From contig JAKCWW010000389.1 of the NCBI GenBank assembly GCA_026260175.1, positions 1 to 38,293 of the forward strand: a DNA stretch of 38,293 bases, in the 5' to 3' direction. Shown piece by piece: positions 20,013 to 29,992 of this stretch. The stretch comes from Reticulitermes lucifugus (lineage: Eukaryota; Arthropoda; Insecta; Blattodea; Rhinotermitidae). Position 1 is the first letter of the stretch, and every line of letters begins with the position of its first letter. The position numbers and the translations under genes are program-made. The notes beneath the pieces were generated by a model that did no database searches, was not told where the DNA came from, and saw nothing but the letters and a program-made list of their open reading frames with translations.

Positions 20013-21197
20013 CACACGTTTAACCTAGCATCTCGAGCGTAACTCGCCGGATGGGAAAAACATTTCAAACCATCCTTTTCGAGGAAAACGATATTTTATC
20101 CCCTAAGTTCCTTCAGTATGTACTACTGTTATCGAAGCAACTAAACCAAAATGAGAGAGTGAGTGAGAGTTGTTACATTTGTGCGTACATTGCCTAACTT
20201 GTATATAATTCTGCACTGCTTCATATGCTTCTAGTCTTTATGGAAAATGGTATACTTTACCAGTGCAACAGATTTTTGCTATTAAATCTGATATGGATAA
20301 GTCTGCCAGTTGCAAGTCGGGCTGTAAATAATATTTTTATCTACTTATGAGTCCAGTTGCTATTTGCACAGGTCAGCTCAGAGTTCGGGACAATCTGCCC
20401 CTAAGGGATTGTGTTCGTATGTGCAGTGGAATGTGATTCGTGTATACAAAAAGTCAGTCGATAGATCCTGTTTTACCTGTCGTCTGTGTCACGAGGCTAT
20501 TCAGTTACTAGAAGTCGAGCTGTGTTATGCACAGTATTCCTGAAAGGGGTGGTAGTACTGCGCAACGGAAGAGACTGGTGCTGGGCATTACTACAGAGGT
20601 GACACTAATTTAATTATCATTGAAGATTCTTTAGAGTCCCAATTGTGTAAAGGTACAATTTTTATTCTAGTAGTTAACTGTTTCAATGATGAAAGGGAAG
20701 TACTTTACATGAAAAGATTAAAGGGCACTTTGTTACAGTGTTGACAAAAATCACAGTGATTACATGAGTGTTATTTCTGTGCGTAATCGTCTGCAATTTC
20801 AAAGCGTTTCGCCCTCGCCCAACAGGTCACAGTTTTTCTCACTAAATCAAATTAAAATATTTTCGGTTGAGTCTCGAACCATTCCTGTACAGCTTCTTTA
20901 TATAATGGATACTAATTTCTGGTGAGATTTTATCAGTGCTTATTCTTCAGTCTTCCCAGATACTTTTATCAGTATGGTCCTTAAATTCAAATACTACAGT
21001 CTGTGTCTGCTTAGGACGTACATCGTCAGGAAATCTCTTCCGCCCTCCTTTGAATACTACAGTCTGATCTTAAAATTTTTCTCTAATCATACATTTATCA
21101 TTAGTTATCTTACTCAGCTGCAAATCTGCCTTAAATGTCACTAGTATTCACCAAGTACTCGTAGATAGAATTGTGTTACTTTGGTACATTTTCGACA
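20013..21197. other. AT-rich unassigned sequence
   Basis: Nothing recognised. Confidence 0.55.
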
Positions 21198-21232
21198 TGA
21201 TGATGATGAGGACGAGGAGGAGGAGGAGGATA
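21198..21232. repeat. (GAT)n(GAG)n microsatellite
   Basis: Compound trinucleotide tract gatgatgatgaggacgagg and onward. Confidence 0.85.
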
Positions 21233-21797
21233 ATAATGTGAGTAAATTAAGATCCAGAGACTTACATACGAAAGTAAAACCAACTACCGAAACGTCGTGT
21301 ATACAAAATACACCTTAGAAAACATAACATAACATGGGTGTAAAGAAGCGGCTGTTGTGTCAACCATCTGAAGAATATTGTTTCTCTCATTAGAACAAGG
21401 CATGCAATACGTTACACGAAATGCTTTAGACTCCTACATGTAACTCATTCCTGCTCCTCGCACGAGAGATGTCGGCAGGTGCTTGATTTAAGCAGTTGAA
21501 TAAATCCAACAACAGATTCGCCTAAAGGAAACAAAAAGAAATCCGCTACCAAATAAAATACAGAATGCTTTTTAAATTCCAGAATTCACAGCAGTAAATT
21601 AGATCCTTCGTGAGATTTATATAGTGGGTAAATAGAGAGGTATGTGTAATTGAAATGTGTTCACGCTAGTCGCGTAGCCAATGTTGTGGGTATTCTGAAA
21701 CGAATGTATACTCTGACGTAAAGCACTCTGCCACAGATCTGAATGACGTTACGTTTGTTATAAAAAAAAGCTTCTCGTGTTGTCACTCATAGGTTTA
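21233..21797. other. Unassigned sequence
   Basis: No gene or repeat recognised. An isolated ccgaaacgtcg at about 21289-21299 recalls the hammerhead-like 3' strand, but no partner strand is found. Confidence 0.45.
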
Positions 21798-22024
21798 CAC
21801 ATTTCTTAAACCAACAAAATGGACACTTTTTATTTATTATACAATACAAATTTTTTTACAGTGAAATCAGTCCATGTTTCGAATTTGTGATTTTGTGTAA
21901 TTCACGGTAAGGCTCCCTGATAATGGTCCCAAAATATGGATCCGAAACATGTTGGACTGATTTTACTGTAAAAAAATTCTATAATAAATAAAACGTGTGC
22001 ATTTTGTTGGTTGAAGAAATGTGT
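21798..22024. mobile_element. Inverted-repeat element with hammerhead-like centre
   Basis: Arms of about 80 bp (21798-21881 and 21943-22024) are inverted repeats with a few mismatches and one indel; exact shared blocks include accaacaaaatg and tttttttacagt. On the plus strand the right arm is preceded by CTGATAAT (21917-21924), a hairpin GGTCC/GGATCC (21925-21929 with 21938-21943, one bulge) and GAAAC (21944-21948). TCC (21914-21916) can pair with GGA (21954-21956). The left arm carries the reverse of the same CCATGTTTCG strand, so the element looks like two tails joined head to head. No coding sequence. Confidence 0.78.
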
Positions 22025-22104
22025 GATCTAATGAAAATGCACGGTGTGAACAATATAAAACTCACAGGATTATATTAACTTTTCAGAAAACATGTTAGAA
22101 TTGA

Positions 22105-22288
22105 GGCTGTCATCGCAGTGGCTATGAATACTACATTGTGACCTATCAAACTACACTGTGTCGTAAAACAAAGACCCTAATCTGTAAATTTATTCGTTGT
22201 TTCTAAGGCCTCAAACATATTTTGACCCCTACCCGCCCAGCACGGATGAATGTACATTCCCCGGAGATTGGAATGCCCACAGGAATGG
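22105..22288 (+). repeat. Dispersed repeat G, copy 1
   Basis: Aligns with 22995-23165. Shared blocks: 'cagtggctatgaatac / cagtgactatgaatat', 'actacactgtgtcgt / gaaactgtgtcat', 'ttgacccctacccgcccagcacggatgaatg / ttggcccctatccgcctaacacgggtgaatg', 'gagattgg / gagatggg', 'cacaggaat / aacaggaag'. Same orientation. Family unknown; SINE-like or LINE-tail-like. Confidence 0.68.
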
Positions 22289-22302
22289 ACTTTATTGAAG
22301 GC

Positions 22303-22915
22303 ATTTTATTGAAACTGAAGGTTCATTAACGCGTTTACAAAATCAAACCACCTGTCCCCATCCTGAACCAGATTTATCCAGTTCACACCCTCCCATTTTG
22401 TTGCTTTAACAGCCATTTTAATATTCCCTCCCATATAAGCCTACGTCTTCCAAGGCGTCTTCCTCGTGGTGACTCCCCACCAAGACCCATTATCACACTC
22501 TCCTCTCCCCGATACGTGCCGCATGACCTGCCCATCTCATTCTCCCCGATTTGTCCACGCTAGTAATATTTGGTGAGTACAAACCTTTACGCTCCTCACT
22601 ATGCAGTTTTCTTCCTTTCTGCTCTTTTTCATCACCCGTAAGCCCAAAAATCTTCTTCAACATTCTGTTCTCATACACACCGCCTATTCTCTTCCCATAA
22701 TGTAAGAGATCATGTTTCACAACCATATAAAACAAGAGGAAAAATTATCTTTCTTTGATCTTCATGTTTTTTAGATATCACAAGGAAATGCAGCTTTTAA
22801 TTGCTTCATGTATGTAATTCCGATCTGTTAGTGTCGTTCCCAAATGTTTGTCCTTTGTAACGATTTCAGTGAGTACTGTACCACGAATCTGAATTTAGTT
22901 TTTTTCCTATCGAAA
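22303..22915 (-). pseudogene. LINE family 1 reverse-transcriptase C-terminus, decayed
   Basis: Read on the minus strand from about 22915: a block ending HLGTTLTDRNYIHE (about 22840-22799), then VLYGCET-stop-SLTLWEENRRCV (about 22735-22670). After a frame change come ENRMLKKIFGLTGDE, YSPNITSVDKSGRMRWAGHA and ARIGERR. Finally there is an LVQDGDRWFDFVNALMNLQF-like end (about 22370-22303). These are the usual C-terminal blocks of an insect non-LTR retrotransposon ORF after the reverse-transcriptase domain. At least one nonsense change (the Trp of VLYGCETW is TGA) and several frameshifts kill it. It is the longest copy of family 1 here, and the copies at 1930, 9032, 9625 and 17391 are shorter. Confidence 0.85.
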
Positions 22916-22994
22916 AAACATTTTTGTTGTTATTCATAATGTTATAACATGTTTTATTTTCAGACTTGTTTAGGTGGGATTTTAAGTTCTCACT

Positions 22995-23168
22995 GCAGTG
23001 ACTATGAATATTTCATTGGTAACTGTTAAACGAAACTGTGTCATGTTCCAGAAGACAGTGGACTTTAATTTTGTGTGTTGTTTGTGACGCCGGTTTGGCC
23101 CCTATCCGCCTAACACGGGTGAATGGATCTTCTCGTGAGATGGGTGAGCTAACAGGAAGGGATTTCCC
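22995..23168 (+). repeat. Dispersed repeat G, copy 2
   Basis: Second copy; see 22105-22288. The two copies bracket the LINE at 22303-22915. Confidence 0.68.
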
Positions 23169-24234
23169 TTACTCCCTACGATAGGGTGATGATTGATAGG
23201 ATAACCAGCCGAGCGAATCTAGAGGCGAACGCCATAGTGTGATACGGGTATAACTTTGTGTTCACGGCGGAACGTGAAACTACGATGTAATGCAGACAAA
23301 TCCGTACTGAATGCTGTTGATCTCGTATCTGGGAGTGTAGCACGGAAGTCACGCGCTGGTGTTTAGGAGGGCCGTCTGCAGACGCAACCGACAAATATTT
23401 TATAGGAAGAACTTCATTTTTTTTTGCAAACTCTTCTACTTTTCGTAAATTTAATAAATGATGACACTGTGCAGGTAACAATTAGTTTATGTTTAGTTCA
23501 CCAATATATAAACAGATACGCGCAGTAATAGCGACATTACTACCAAACGTAGTGTATCGCCTTTTTATTGAATCATTTGTACTGCCTATTTAAATAGCCG
23601 GTAAAGCGTGACATGGAAGGTGATTCGTACAGAATATGCAAATATAGAATAATGTGCTTTTGGTACTGCAATATGGCTCGAACAACAAATCAGCGCACTT
23701 GGAAAAGAAAATGGTCGTTTTATTACATAACCGAAAGAGACAACAGAATAACATATTTTTTGCTTCAAACCTTTCTAGGTAATACCTAAAAATTCAGCTT
23801 CTTCATTACATGGAAAAATTGTCTGCTCATCTCAAACATGAATGTATTAATACTTTTAAGGCATAAAATCTCTTTCTGTTTTGAAAATCAAACGAACCGC
23901 ATTAATGCACTCTCCGGGCAGAATGTAGTTTTTTTAAGTGTTAAAATAGATCATACATACAGTAGCGACTGTAACTGGTCCATTTAAAATTACATTATAT
24001 CAACCTGCATTAACGTTAGAAAAGAATTCTGAGTTTTCCATCAGAGTATGTGTTTGGTATGGTTCCCTAACGAAATAGCGATCATGTTCCTCAAAATCTT
24101 CAATTGGGTGGTCTTAATAGTAGGCACTGTGAGTGCTCTCTGCGAGGTGGGAACTCAATTTGAATGTTCAATTCAGAATAATTTCGTGCTTAAAAGGGCT
24201 GTGCATGACTCGGCGGTTGATCACCATCTTCTTA
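23169..24234. other. Unassigned sequence
   Basis: A 101-codon minus-strand frame (23176-23481) has no recognised domain, and nor has a 75-codon plus frame at 24048-24275 that runs into SINE-C. No splice or promoter signal that I would defend. Confidence 0.4.
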
Positions 24235-24335
24235 GCGCAATTGTTTGTTGCGGACATAGTGGCCCTCGGATATGATATTTCCTCCGAATAATTCAGTTTT
24301 CCCTGTCAGATCATTCTACCAGCGCTCTATACTGA
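24235..24335 (+). mobile_element. SINE-C tail fragment
   Basis: 'tttcctccgaataattcagttttccctgtcagatcattctaccagcgctc' matches the SINE-C tail (16885-16932). The head is missing or unrecognisable. Confidence 0.5.
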
Positions 24336-25264
24336 TGTTAATAGTTGTGTTGCCCTTTTCGGAAAGACAATCCGGACGAAGCCGGGGAACCTTTGTACAA
24401 AACAATGCTTCTCCAGAAATCTGGACTACTGGAAGGACAAGCCATTCATTTTGTTAATGTTCAAAATGTGTAAAGAGATATGCTGCCTCACAAAGCAACT
24501 ATTCATGGCAACAAAAAGTTAGTGAAAATAACATCATAACCGATTGGCTTGTTAAAACGTCATGGCTCCACTGGAACGGCCAATATTGCCGCCAAAGAGT
24601 GTTTCGATATGATACGGTAACGATCCCTCCGCTGTGCACGGCAGCTGTGTGACGCTGATCTCACGAAGCGCGTGTCTGCATTATGTGTCGTAACTCCCGG
24701 TGTCTACGCTCACCCTTTCATATTGTTAAGACTTACGCTCTCTGTCTGATTCAAGCTGGGGGGGAAAATCGCCCTCACATTTCTTTCATGTTTTATTGCT
24801 TCTCTTTTGTGTACCCCTCGATATACTTTTTTGTGCTCGCACTGGTAATATGCCCTGTTGTTTTGCTAGCACGTTTATACCAACCATGTGCAGATGTCGT
24901 GCTAGGGATGTTACTCACAATGCGCAACCAGACGCTGCACTCTTCCAACACACTGTCCTCCTCTCCCCACGGACCCAGTCGTGGGCATTAACGAGTGGTC
25001 CTTCTTGACAGGACACAGAGGCAGGAGCCGCACTGTTCTCAAAACATAATGTAATGAGTCGCATTCTGGTGATCACATCCATGCTCGAATTCATTCGAAA
25101 GCATGTACAAAAATCTCTTGGTATTGCGCATTTCAGAGTTGAGTGATTAATTAAGCAGAAGCCTAATCATTCCTACTACCGGAAGACTTCATACCAGGAT
25201 TCGTGGCGTACACCCAGAAAGGATATTCCCTTCAATGAATATGATATTAATACCAACAAATGCA
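24336..25264. other. Unassigned, GC-richer sequence
   Basis: A 102-codon plus frame (24683-24991) contains a hydrophobic stretch (about residues 35-65) that would read as one or two membrane segments, but no family is recognised and an overlapping frame is also open. Left unassigned. Confidence 0.4.
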
Positions 25265-25345
25265 CTATGATATTTTGATGTAGTTTAATTAGAATGTATC
25301 CTGTAACATGTTTCGGCCACTTATGTGGCCATATTCAGGGAGGTA
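25265..25345 (-). other. Hammerhead-like motif, reversed
   Basis: On the minus strand: CTGAATAT (25338-25331), a perfect 6-bp hairpin GGCCAC/GTGGCC (25330-25325 with 25320-25315, loop ATAA), GAAAC (25314-25310), then ATGTTAC. Order and spacing match the motif at 327-369 and 21914-21956, with a different hairpin sequence that still pairs. Positions equivalent to the hammerhead core G are changed, so catalysis is unlikely. No inverted-repeat arms are evident here. Confidence 0.55.
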
Positions 25346-25687
25346 TAAACAAAAATACAATTACAGTTACAAAAGTGTCAGAACCATTCCACCATTGAAA
25401 ATAATAATATCCATATAACGTTGATATTCCATTCGTTTGGGTAGTCACGCAGATGGACGAATGCACTTGGTTGTAAGATTCGCAGAAGAGTGAAACAGGT
25501 CGGTTTGCTCCATGGCTTTGTATAGGACAAATACTCTCCTAACGATGGTATTGCATTTTCAAATACAGAACTAGTAAACCTGCATATTTAACGATGCCCC
25601 TTCACTGCTGTTTCCTCTTGTCTTCGCCTTTTGTGTGCAGGCACGTCATTGCTATACAGTCAGTGCTGCTATTACATGCGTTTCGTT
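25346..25687. other. Unassigned sequence
   Basis: Nothing recognised. Confidence 0.5.
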
Positions 25688-25791
25688 AACGCGAACTGTC
25701 TGTAAAGCGATTGATGAATACGTGAACTCTTTGTATAACGCGAACTGGTTATAACGCGATTGATGAATAGGTAAACGCTGTTTGTATAAAG
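25688..25791. repeat. 49-bp tandem repeat, two copies, transposon-end-like
   Basis: Unit 'aacgcgaactg..agcgattgatgaata' starts at 25688 and again at 25737. The wording (ataacgcgaac, gttataacgcg) resembles the subterminal repeats of pogo/Tigger-type transposon ends. No matching opposite terminus was found. Confidence 0.75.
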
Positions 25792-25986
25792 CGTACTTTA
25801 CGCGTTTTGGGTACTAGGCTAAGTGATTTTAATGACCACTGTGAAGATATTGCGCCCTATTTCTTTCGACAGCCCTTTTATTTTTATTACGTGTTTTTCT
25901 ATAATGCAATGTCTCACAAGAACGCAACTATCGCATTAGAGCAGGAGTGACTTTTATGGAAAAATTTGTAACGTCACGACAAAACT

Positions 25987-26029
25987 TCAGATGTCACTTT
26001 CAACAGGTACTATTCTACCTTGAATACGG
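25987..26029. other. Short unassigned flank
   Basis: Flank of the SINE-B below. No independent signal. Confidence 0.3.
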
Positions 26030-26285
26030 AGGCAGCAGGTTCCTTTAAATCCCGGTGGGGGCGAGATTTTCCGCACCCGTCCATACCGGCCGTGGGGCCC
26101 ACCCACCCTCCTGTAAAATGGGTACCGGGTCTCTTTCCCGTGGGTAAAGTTGCCGGGGCGTGGAGTTAGTGCCAAGGTTAAAGGAAGAGTAAAGCTATAC
26201 CTCTACTCCCCCTCTGGACCTTCGTGGCACGTTCTAGGGAGAACTTTACGTTTTACCTTTAGCAGGTGCTCCTTCAAATGTCGGC
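26030..26285 (+). mobile_element. SINE-B
   Basis: Begins within the worn head (aggttcctttaaatcccggt as the B-box region), then 'ccataccggccgtggggcccacccaccctcctg', 'gggtaccgggtctctttcccgtgggtaaagttgccggggcgtg', 'gtgccaaggttaaaggaagag', 'gctatacctctactccc', 'ccttcgtggcacgttctagggagaactttacgttttacc'. The minus strand gives the peptide RPGNFTHGKETRYPFYRRVG, a string I recognise as a common spurious arthropod hit from this SINE. Confidence 0.8.
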
Positions 26286-26639
26286 AGGTTCCATCCGACT
26301 ACGTGGCGTCACGTGGCAGAAGACTTTATGTTCGTAGTTGCCACCGTGAGAATTAGAAATCTTGACTGGGGGTATGTAGGAGCAAAGTACTGTGGGAAAT
26401 ATTTTAAATTAAAACAGGAAAAGTAACACAACTACTAAGGAACATAAAAAATTGTAATTTTTACAAACATTATTTGGGTGAGCGAATCAAGAAGATAAAT
26501 TAAGCTCATATGAAAGCAGCAGCTTACTCCGCCATATGGATAACGTCGCCAGACCATGCACAGCGTAACATCCCACCGCAACAGAGGATGTCTTTTTACC
26601 CTCAGTCAAAATTCTTCACTTAAAATTTACCACCCGTAT
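26286..26639. other. Unassigned sequence
   Basis: AT-rich. It contains the in-frame upstream part of the LINE frame (from an ATG at 26556), which I do not believe is part of the element. Confidence 0.4.
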
Positions 26640-27129
26640 GAAATAAGACTCTGTGCAATTAACCGAGGAGTTATTAACAAAAAAGAAGTATATAAGAAGA
26701 CAAAAATAGCAGTGTATAAGGCAATTTACATACCAACATACAGCTGTGAATTATGGACCTTATTGGATACACATAGGAGTAAAATACATGCCTTAGAAAT
26801 GAGATTTTTTAGAAGAGTTGAAAAGGTAACAAAACGGGATAGAATTAGAAATCAAGTAATTGGAAAACAACTGCGGGTGGAACCATTACAAGAGTGTATT
26901 GAGAGATCCCAGTTGAGATGGTTTGGTCACGTATGTAGGATGGATGACNNNNNNNNNNNNNNNNNNNNNNNNNNNNNNNNNNNNNNNNNNNNNNNNNNNN
27001 NNNNGAAGGAAGAAGAGAGGAAGACCAAGAGTGAAGTGGGAAGAAAATGTAAGGAGAGGACTCCAGGAGAGAGGAGTGGACTGGAGGCAGGCCAGGAAAA
27101 AGGCTATGGATAGAACTGCATGCAGTTAA
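26640..27129 (+). pseudogene. LINE family 3 reverse-transcriptase C-terminus, gap-split
   Basis: The frame is open from about 26640 with no stop. It reads INRGVINKKEVYKKTKIAVY, then KAIYIPTYSCELWTLLDTHR, KIHALEMRFFRRVEKVTKRD, and ECIERSQLRWFGHVCRMDD just before the gap. After the N run it continues in another phase as KKRGRPRVKWEENVRRGLQE then RGVDWRQARKKAMDRTACS and stops (27127-27129). This is the post-reverse-transcriptase tail of a non-LTR retrotransposon, including the typical LRW-GH--RM and RGRPR-KW blocks. The phase change across 56 N means the true gap is 3n+1 bases if the ORF is intact. 5'-truncated, but the least decayed LINE in the window. Confidence 0.85.
26949..27004. other. Assembly gap (56 N)
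   Basis: N run interrupting the LINE family 3 frame. Confidence 0.99.
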
Positions 27130-28227
27130 GACTATGGCAACTTACATTTTGTTCGTATTTTTGCTTACCCAAATGAACTATGTAAATATATTTTATATGT
27201 CTAGTGACAGCAGTTCCTTACATATTATGGAATATTAACAAATTAATAATGTACATAACTAATTCGTCCTTATATTTTTCGTTGCCTGAGGACCCGTGCT
27301 TTAAATTATTACTTTTCAAATCTTTATAACATATTCGAGAGCTTAGATGATGGTCTGTTATTAAATTGTGCTGTGATTTCCTTTTTGCTTTATAAAATAA
27401 AGTAAAAGTCTGCTGCATATTGTCAGTTTTATTTCTTTGAGAAGATATCGTGCTAAGGTTATAGCTTCATATGGGTGCTACGAAACTGAGATTCGTATAC
27501 CTTTTTCTTTCTGAGATACATTAATCATGGCGCTGATCTTTCCTGCTTGTTATTGATTTTCAATCAGCCTGCAGTTTGTCAGTGTCCTCAACATCGCCAA
27601 AGTCATCCTCGAGTCCCTATGACTAAATAGAACATTTATTTTATGATCCTTATAACCCCGTTACCTTACCCATCTAAATTTGACATTAAACCATAAAATT
27701 GGTCGAGGCAAAAGAATCGGAAGGGCGTACAAGTATTTAGGAATGCTTCAAATTTGTGTTACAACCCCGACAGATGTAAGCAGAAGGGGTAAAAGTCACT
27801 TAAAAGTGCCACACAAGACGCTACGAATGTTTATTTAATTTGAGAGAAAAGACTTTATTGACCCAAATATTTACATAGTTTTTGTTATGTGAACACGATA
27901 CGTCGGAAATTAATTTTCTTCACCATCCACATTGTGGTACAGTGTAAAGTAAATAAGCTTAGCTTCCTGCTTTAACCTTCAACTTACGGGATTCTTCAAA
28001 ACGAACGTGTTATAAAACATGTCGAAAAAGCGCCTAATCTGTAACAAATACAAAACGTTAACTGTTTGACGCACCAACGACCTAACTCTATGTATAGTTG
28101 ATGTACAATCACACAGGTCACTAGATAAGCTCTTATTAATCGTAGCTTCGTTCCAGTCATTGTAAGAAGTACAAACTGAAGTACGTCTCTGAATTGATAT
28201 ATCTTTATACCAGTTGAATACAGGCCG
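27130..28227. other. AT-rich unassigned sequence
   Basis: The first part may be LINE 3' UTR. Nothing else recognised. Confidence 0.5.
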
Positions 28228-28518
28228 GAACAGCGAAGTCGGTATAGTGACTAGTCGACCGGCTGTGTAACTGTGTATTCGTGGTTCGATTCCCGGCACG
28301 TGAAAGATATTCCTCTCTTTTCCAAAGTATCCAGGCCGGCTCTGGGGCCCAATCAGCCTCCTATTCATTTGTATTCGAGCGCTTCCACCATGAGTAAAGT
28401 GGCTGAAGCGTGAAACTAACCACTCACCTACATCTAGTGCCTGGGTTAAGAATGAGTGGCGTTATACCTAACTACATAGCGTGCACACGAACAATTCTAC
28501 TGTTAAATTTTACCACAC
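28228..28518 (+). mobile_element. SINE-B, near full length
   Basis: Head: 'gaagtcggtatagtgactagtcgaccggctg' (A box) and 'cgtggttcgattcccggc' (B box). Then 'tcctctcttttccaaagtatccaggccggctctggggcccaatcagcctcc', 'gtaaagtggctgaagcgtgaaactaaccactcacctacatctagtgcctgggttaagaatgagtgg', and tail 'gcgtgcacacgaacaattctactgttaaattttacc'. Well-preserved polymerase III boxes. Confidence 0.84.
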
Positions 28519-29439
28519 TCCCAAACCCATTATTTAGGGTGCATTTTAATACTAGATCACATGTATGGGTAGACTTTTACTTTCACAATTTCCAACTGAA
28601 CGTTTTAAGCGGGTTTTTACTTCCTCCTATACGTAGTATATTTTCCGCCCACATTACCATAAAATAATTGTAATTTTTGACAGTAATTTATTCGTTAAAA
28701 TATTTTTGAATTGTTGCAGTACTACAATAAATAAAATAGCTATGTTTTAAAGATGAGTGTTTTACTTTTTTATGTAACGGCATATCAGCCTTTCAGGTCC
28801 AATTTCCTTATACATAACATTTTATTTTTATTGCTATATATCGCGATTAAATAATATAGTGACCTCATATCTTTGTGTAACAGTTACATAGATATTGTCG
28901 CCACTTAATTTTGATGTAGTCTTTTATAGCCTGATGTATAAAATTTTCTACGGGTTACGCAAAGTACTTTGGAATGCGATTGGTTTTCTTGGCCAAATTA
29001 AATTGACAAAAGCTGTCCTAAACTGCTGTCATTACAATATATAACAACATTTCTGTTCTTCCATTCATCACCAACATGGACGTTTTTAGCATTAGGCTCT
29101 TTGTCCATCCCTAACGCCAAGAGATGTTGTTGACATCTCCTCTTTGGGCCTCCGTAATTTCTTCCTCAAACTAGTTCGTATGTAAGTGCCTGCTCATTTT
29201 GAAACGGCATTGTAGCCAGTTACTTCGATGGTCCTCAATCTGTCCATACGATATTTGAAAAATATTTGGTGATATCTCTAATGTATTCTTGTAATACACG
29301 GTAAAGGTCAGAAAAACTCCTTCGTGCTGTTTATAATCCTTCCGTGTCCCGTTTCTTGAAAACAAGATCCTGCCACTAAATTTCGAAACTCCGTATTGAT
29401 TCTCGTTTAGGCATTCTCTACTAAGTAATAACATAGCTC
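28519..29439. other. AT-rich unassigned sequence
   Basis: An 87-codon minus frame at 29171-29434 is unrecognised. Nothing else. Confidence 0.5.
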
Positions 29440-29992
29440 ATATTGGGACATCCGTCCGTCTGTGTGTGACGTGTCAGATTTTTATGAAATTGAGTAGAGT
29501 TATTTATAAGGTGTGAGTTTTGTGAAAATCGGCTGAGGAACAGACATACTTTACTTAAGGGCGTAACTATATTCCTTACCGTACTTTCCATATTTCTTGA
29601 ATGATTTGAGTGAAAATTTATGTACGAAGATCTCGTAATGCTCTCGAGCAACTGTGCGTTTCGTGAAAATAAGTGCTGTAAAAGCCATACTTTTTTTTAA
29701 GGAGGTGAGGTGAAATTTTGCTTCTTTTCTACATTTTTCTTCCGATTTGGATAGAATTCGTTACAAGAAACATTCATAAAAATGTATTAAGTTTTTGTGA
29801 GTTTCGCGGAAGTCGGCTTAGTGAAAAGTATACTTTACGTACGAGCATAAATGAATTTCTCACATTTATTGTTCGATATGGATGAAAACTGTCATAAGCA
29901 ATCTGCATGTAATGCTGCTGCGCATCTGTAAGTTTCGTGAACACCGGCATTAGGAAGGCCGTAATTTCCTTGCGGGGATGAATGAAATTTAC
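29440..29992. repeat. Diverged tandem array, about four units of 125-145 bp
   Basis: The phrase 'gtgagtttcgtgaaaatcggct..ggaacagacatacttta' recurs as gtgagttttgtgaaaatcgg (about 29512), gtgcgtttcgtgaaaataag (about 29653), gtgagtttcgcggaagtcgg (about 29797) and gtaagtttcgtgaacaccgg (about 29927). Each is followed by a catacttta-like or 'tactttacg' block and preceded by a 'gatttggatgaaaatt' block. Units are heavily mutated, so the array is old. Confidence 0.75.

Noticed and set aside
23176..23481. 101-codon minus-strand frame
   Set aside because: No recognisable motif, no conserved neighbour; left unassigned.
24683..24991. 102-codon frame with a hydrophobic stretch, possible membrane protein
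   Set aside because: A second overlapping frame is also open, no signal or family is recognised, and hydrophobic T-rich frames arise by chance.
27979..28368. 129-codon minus-strand frame
   Set aside because: Much of it is the reverse strand of SINE-B (28228-28518); the rest is unrecognised.
29440..29992. CRISPR-like array
   Set aside because: Units are long, contiguous and diverged, with no short identical repeat and unique spacer pattern; the genome is eukaryotic.
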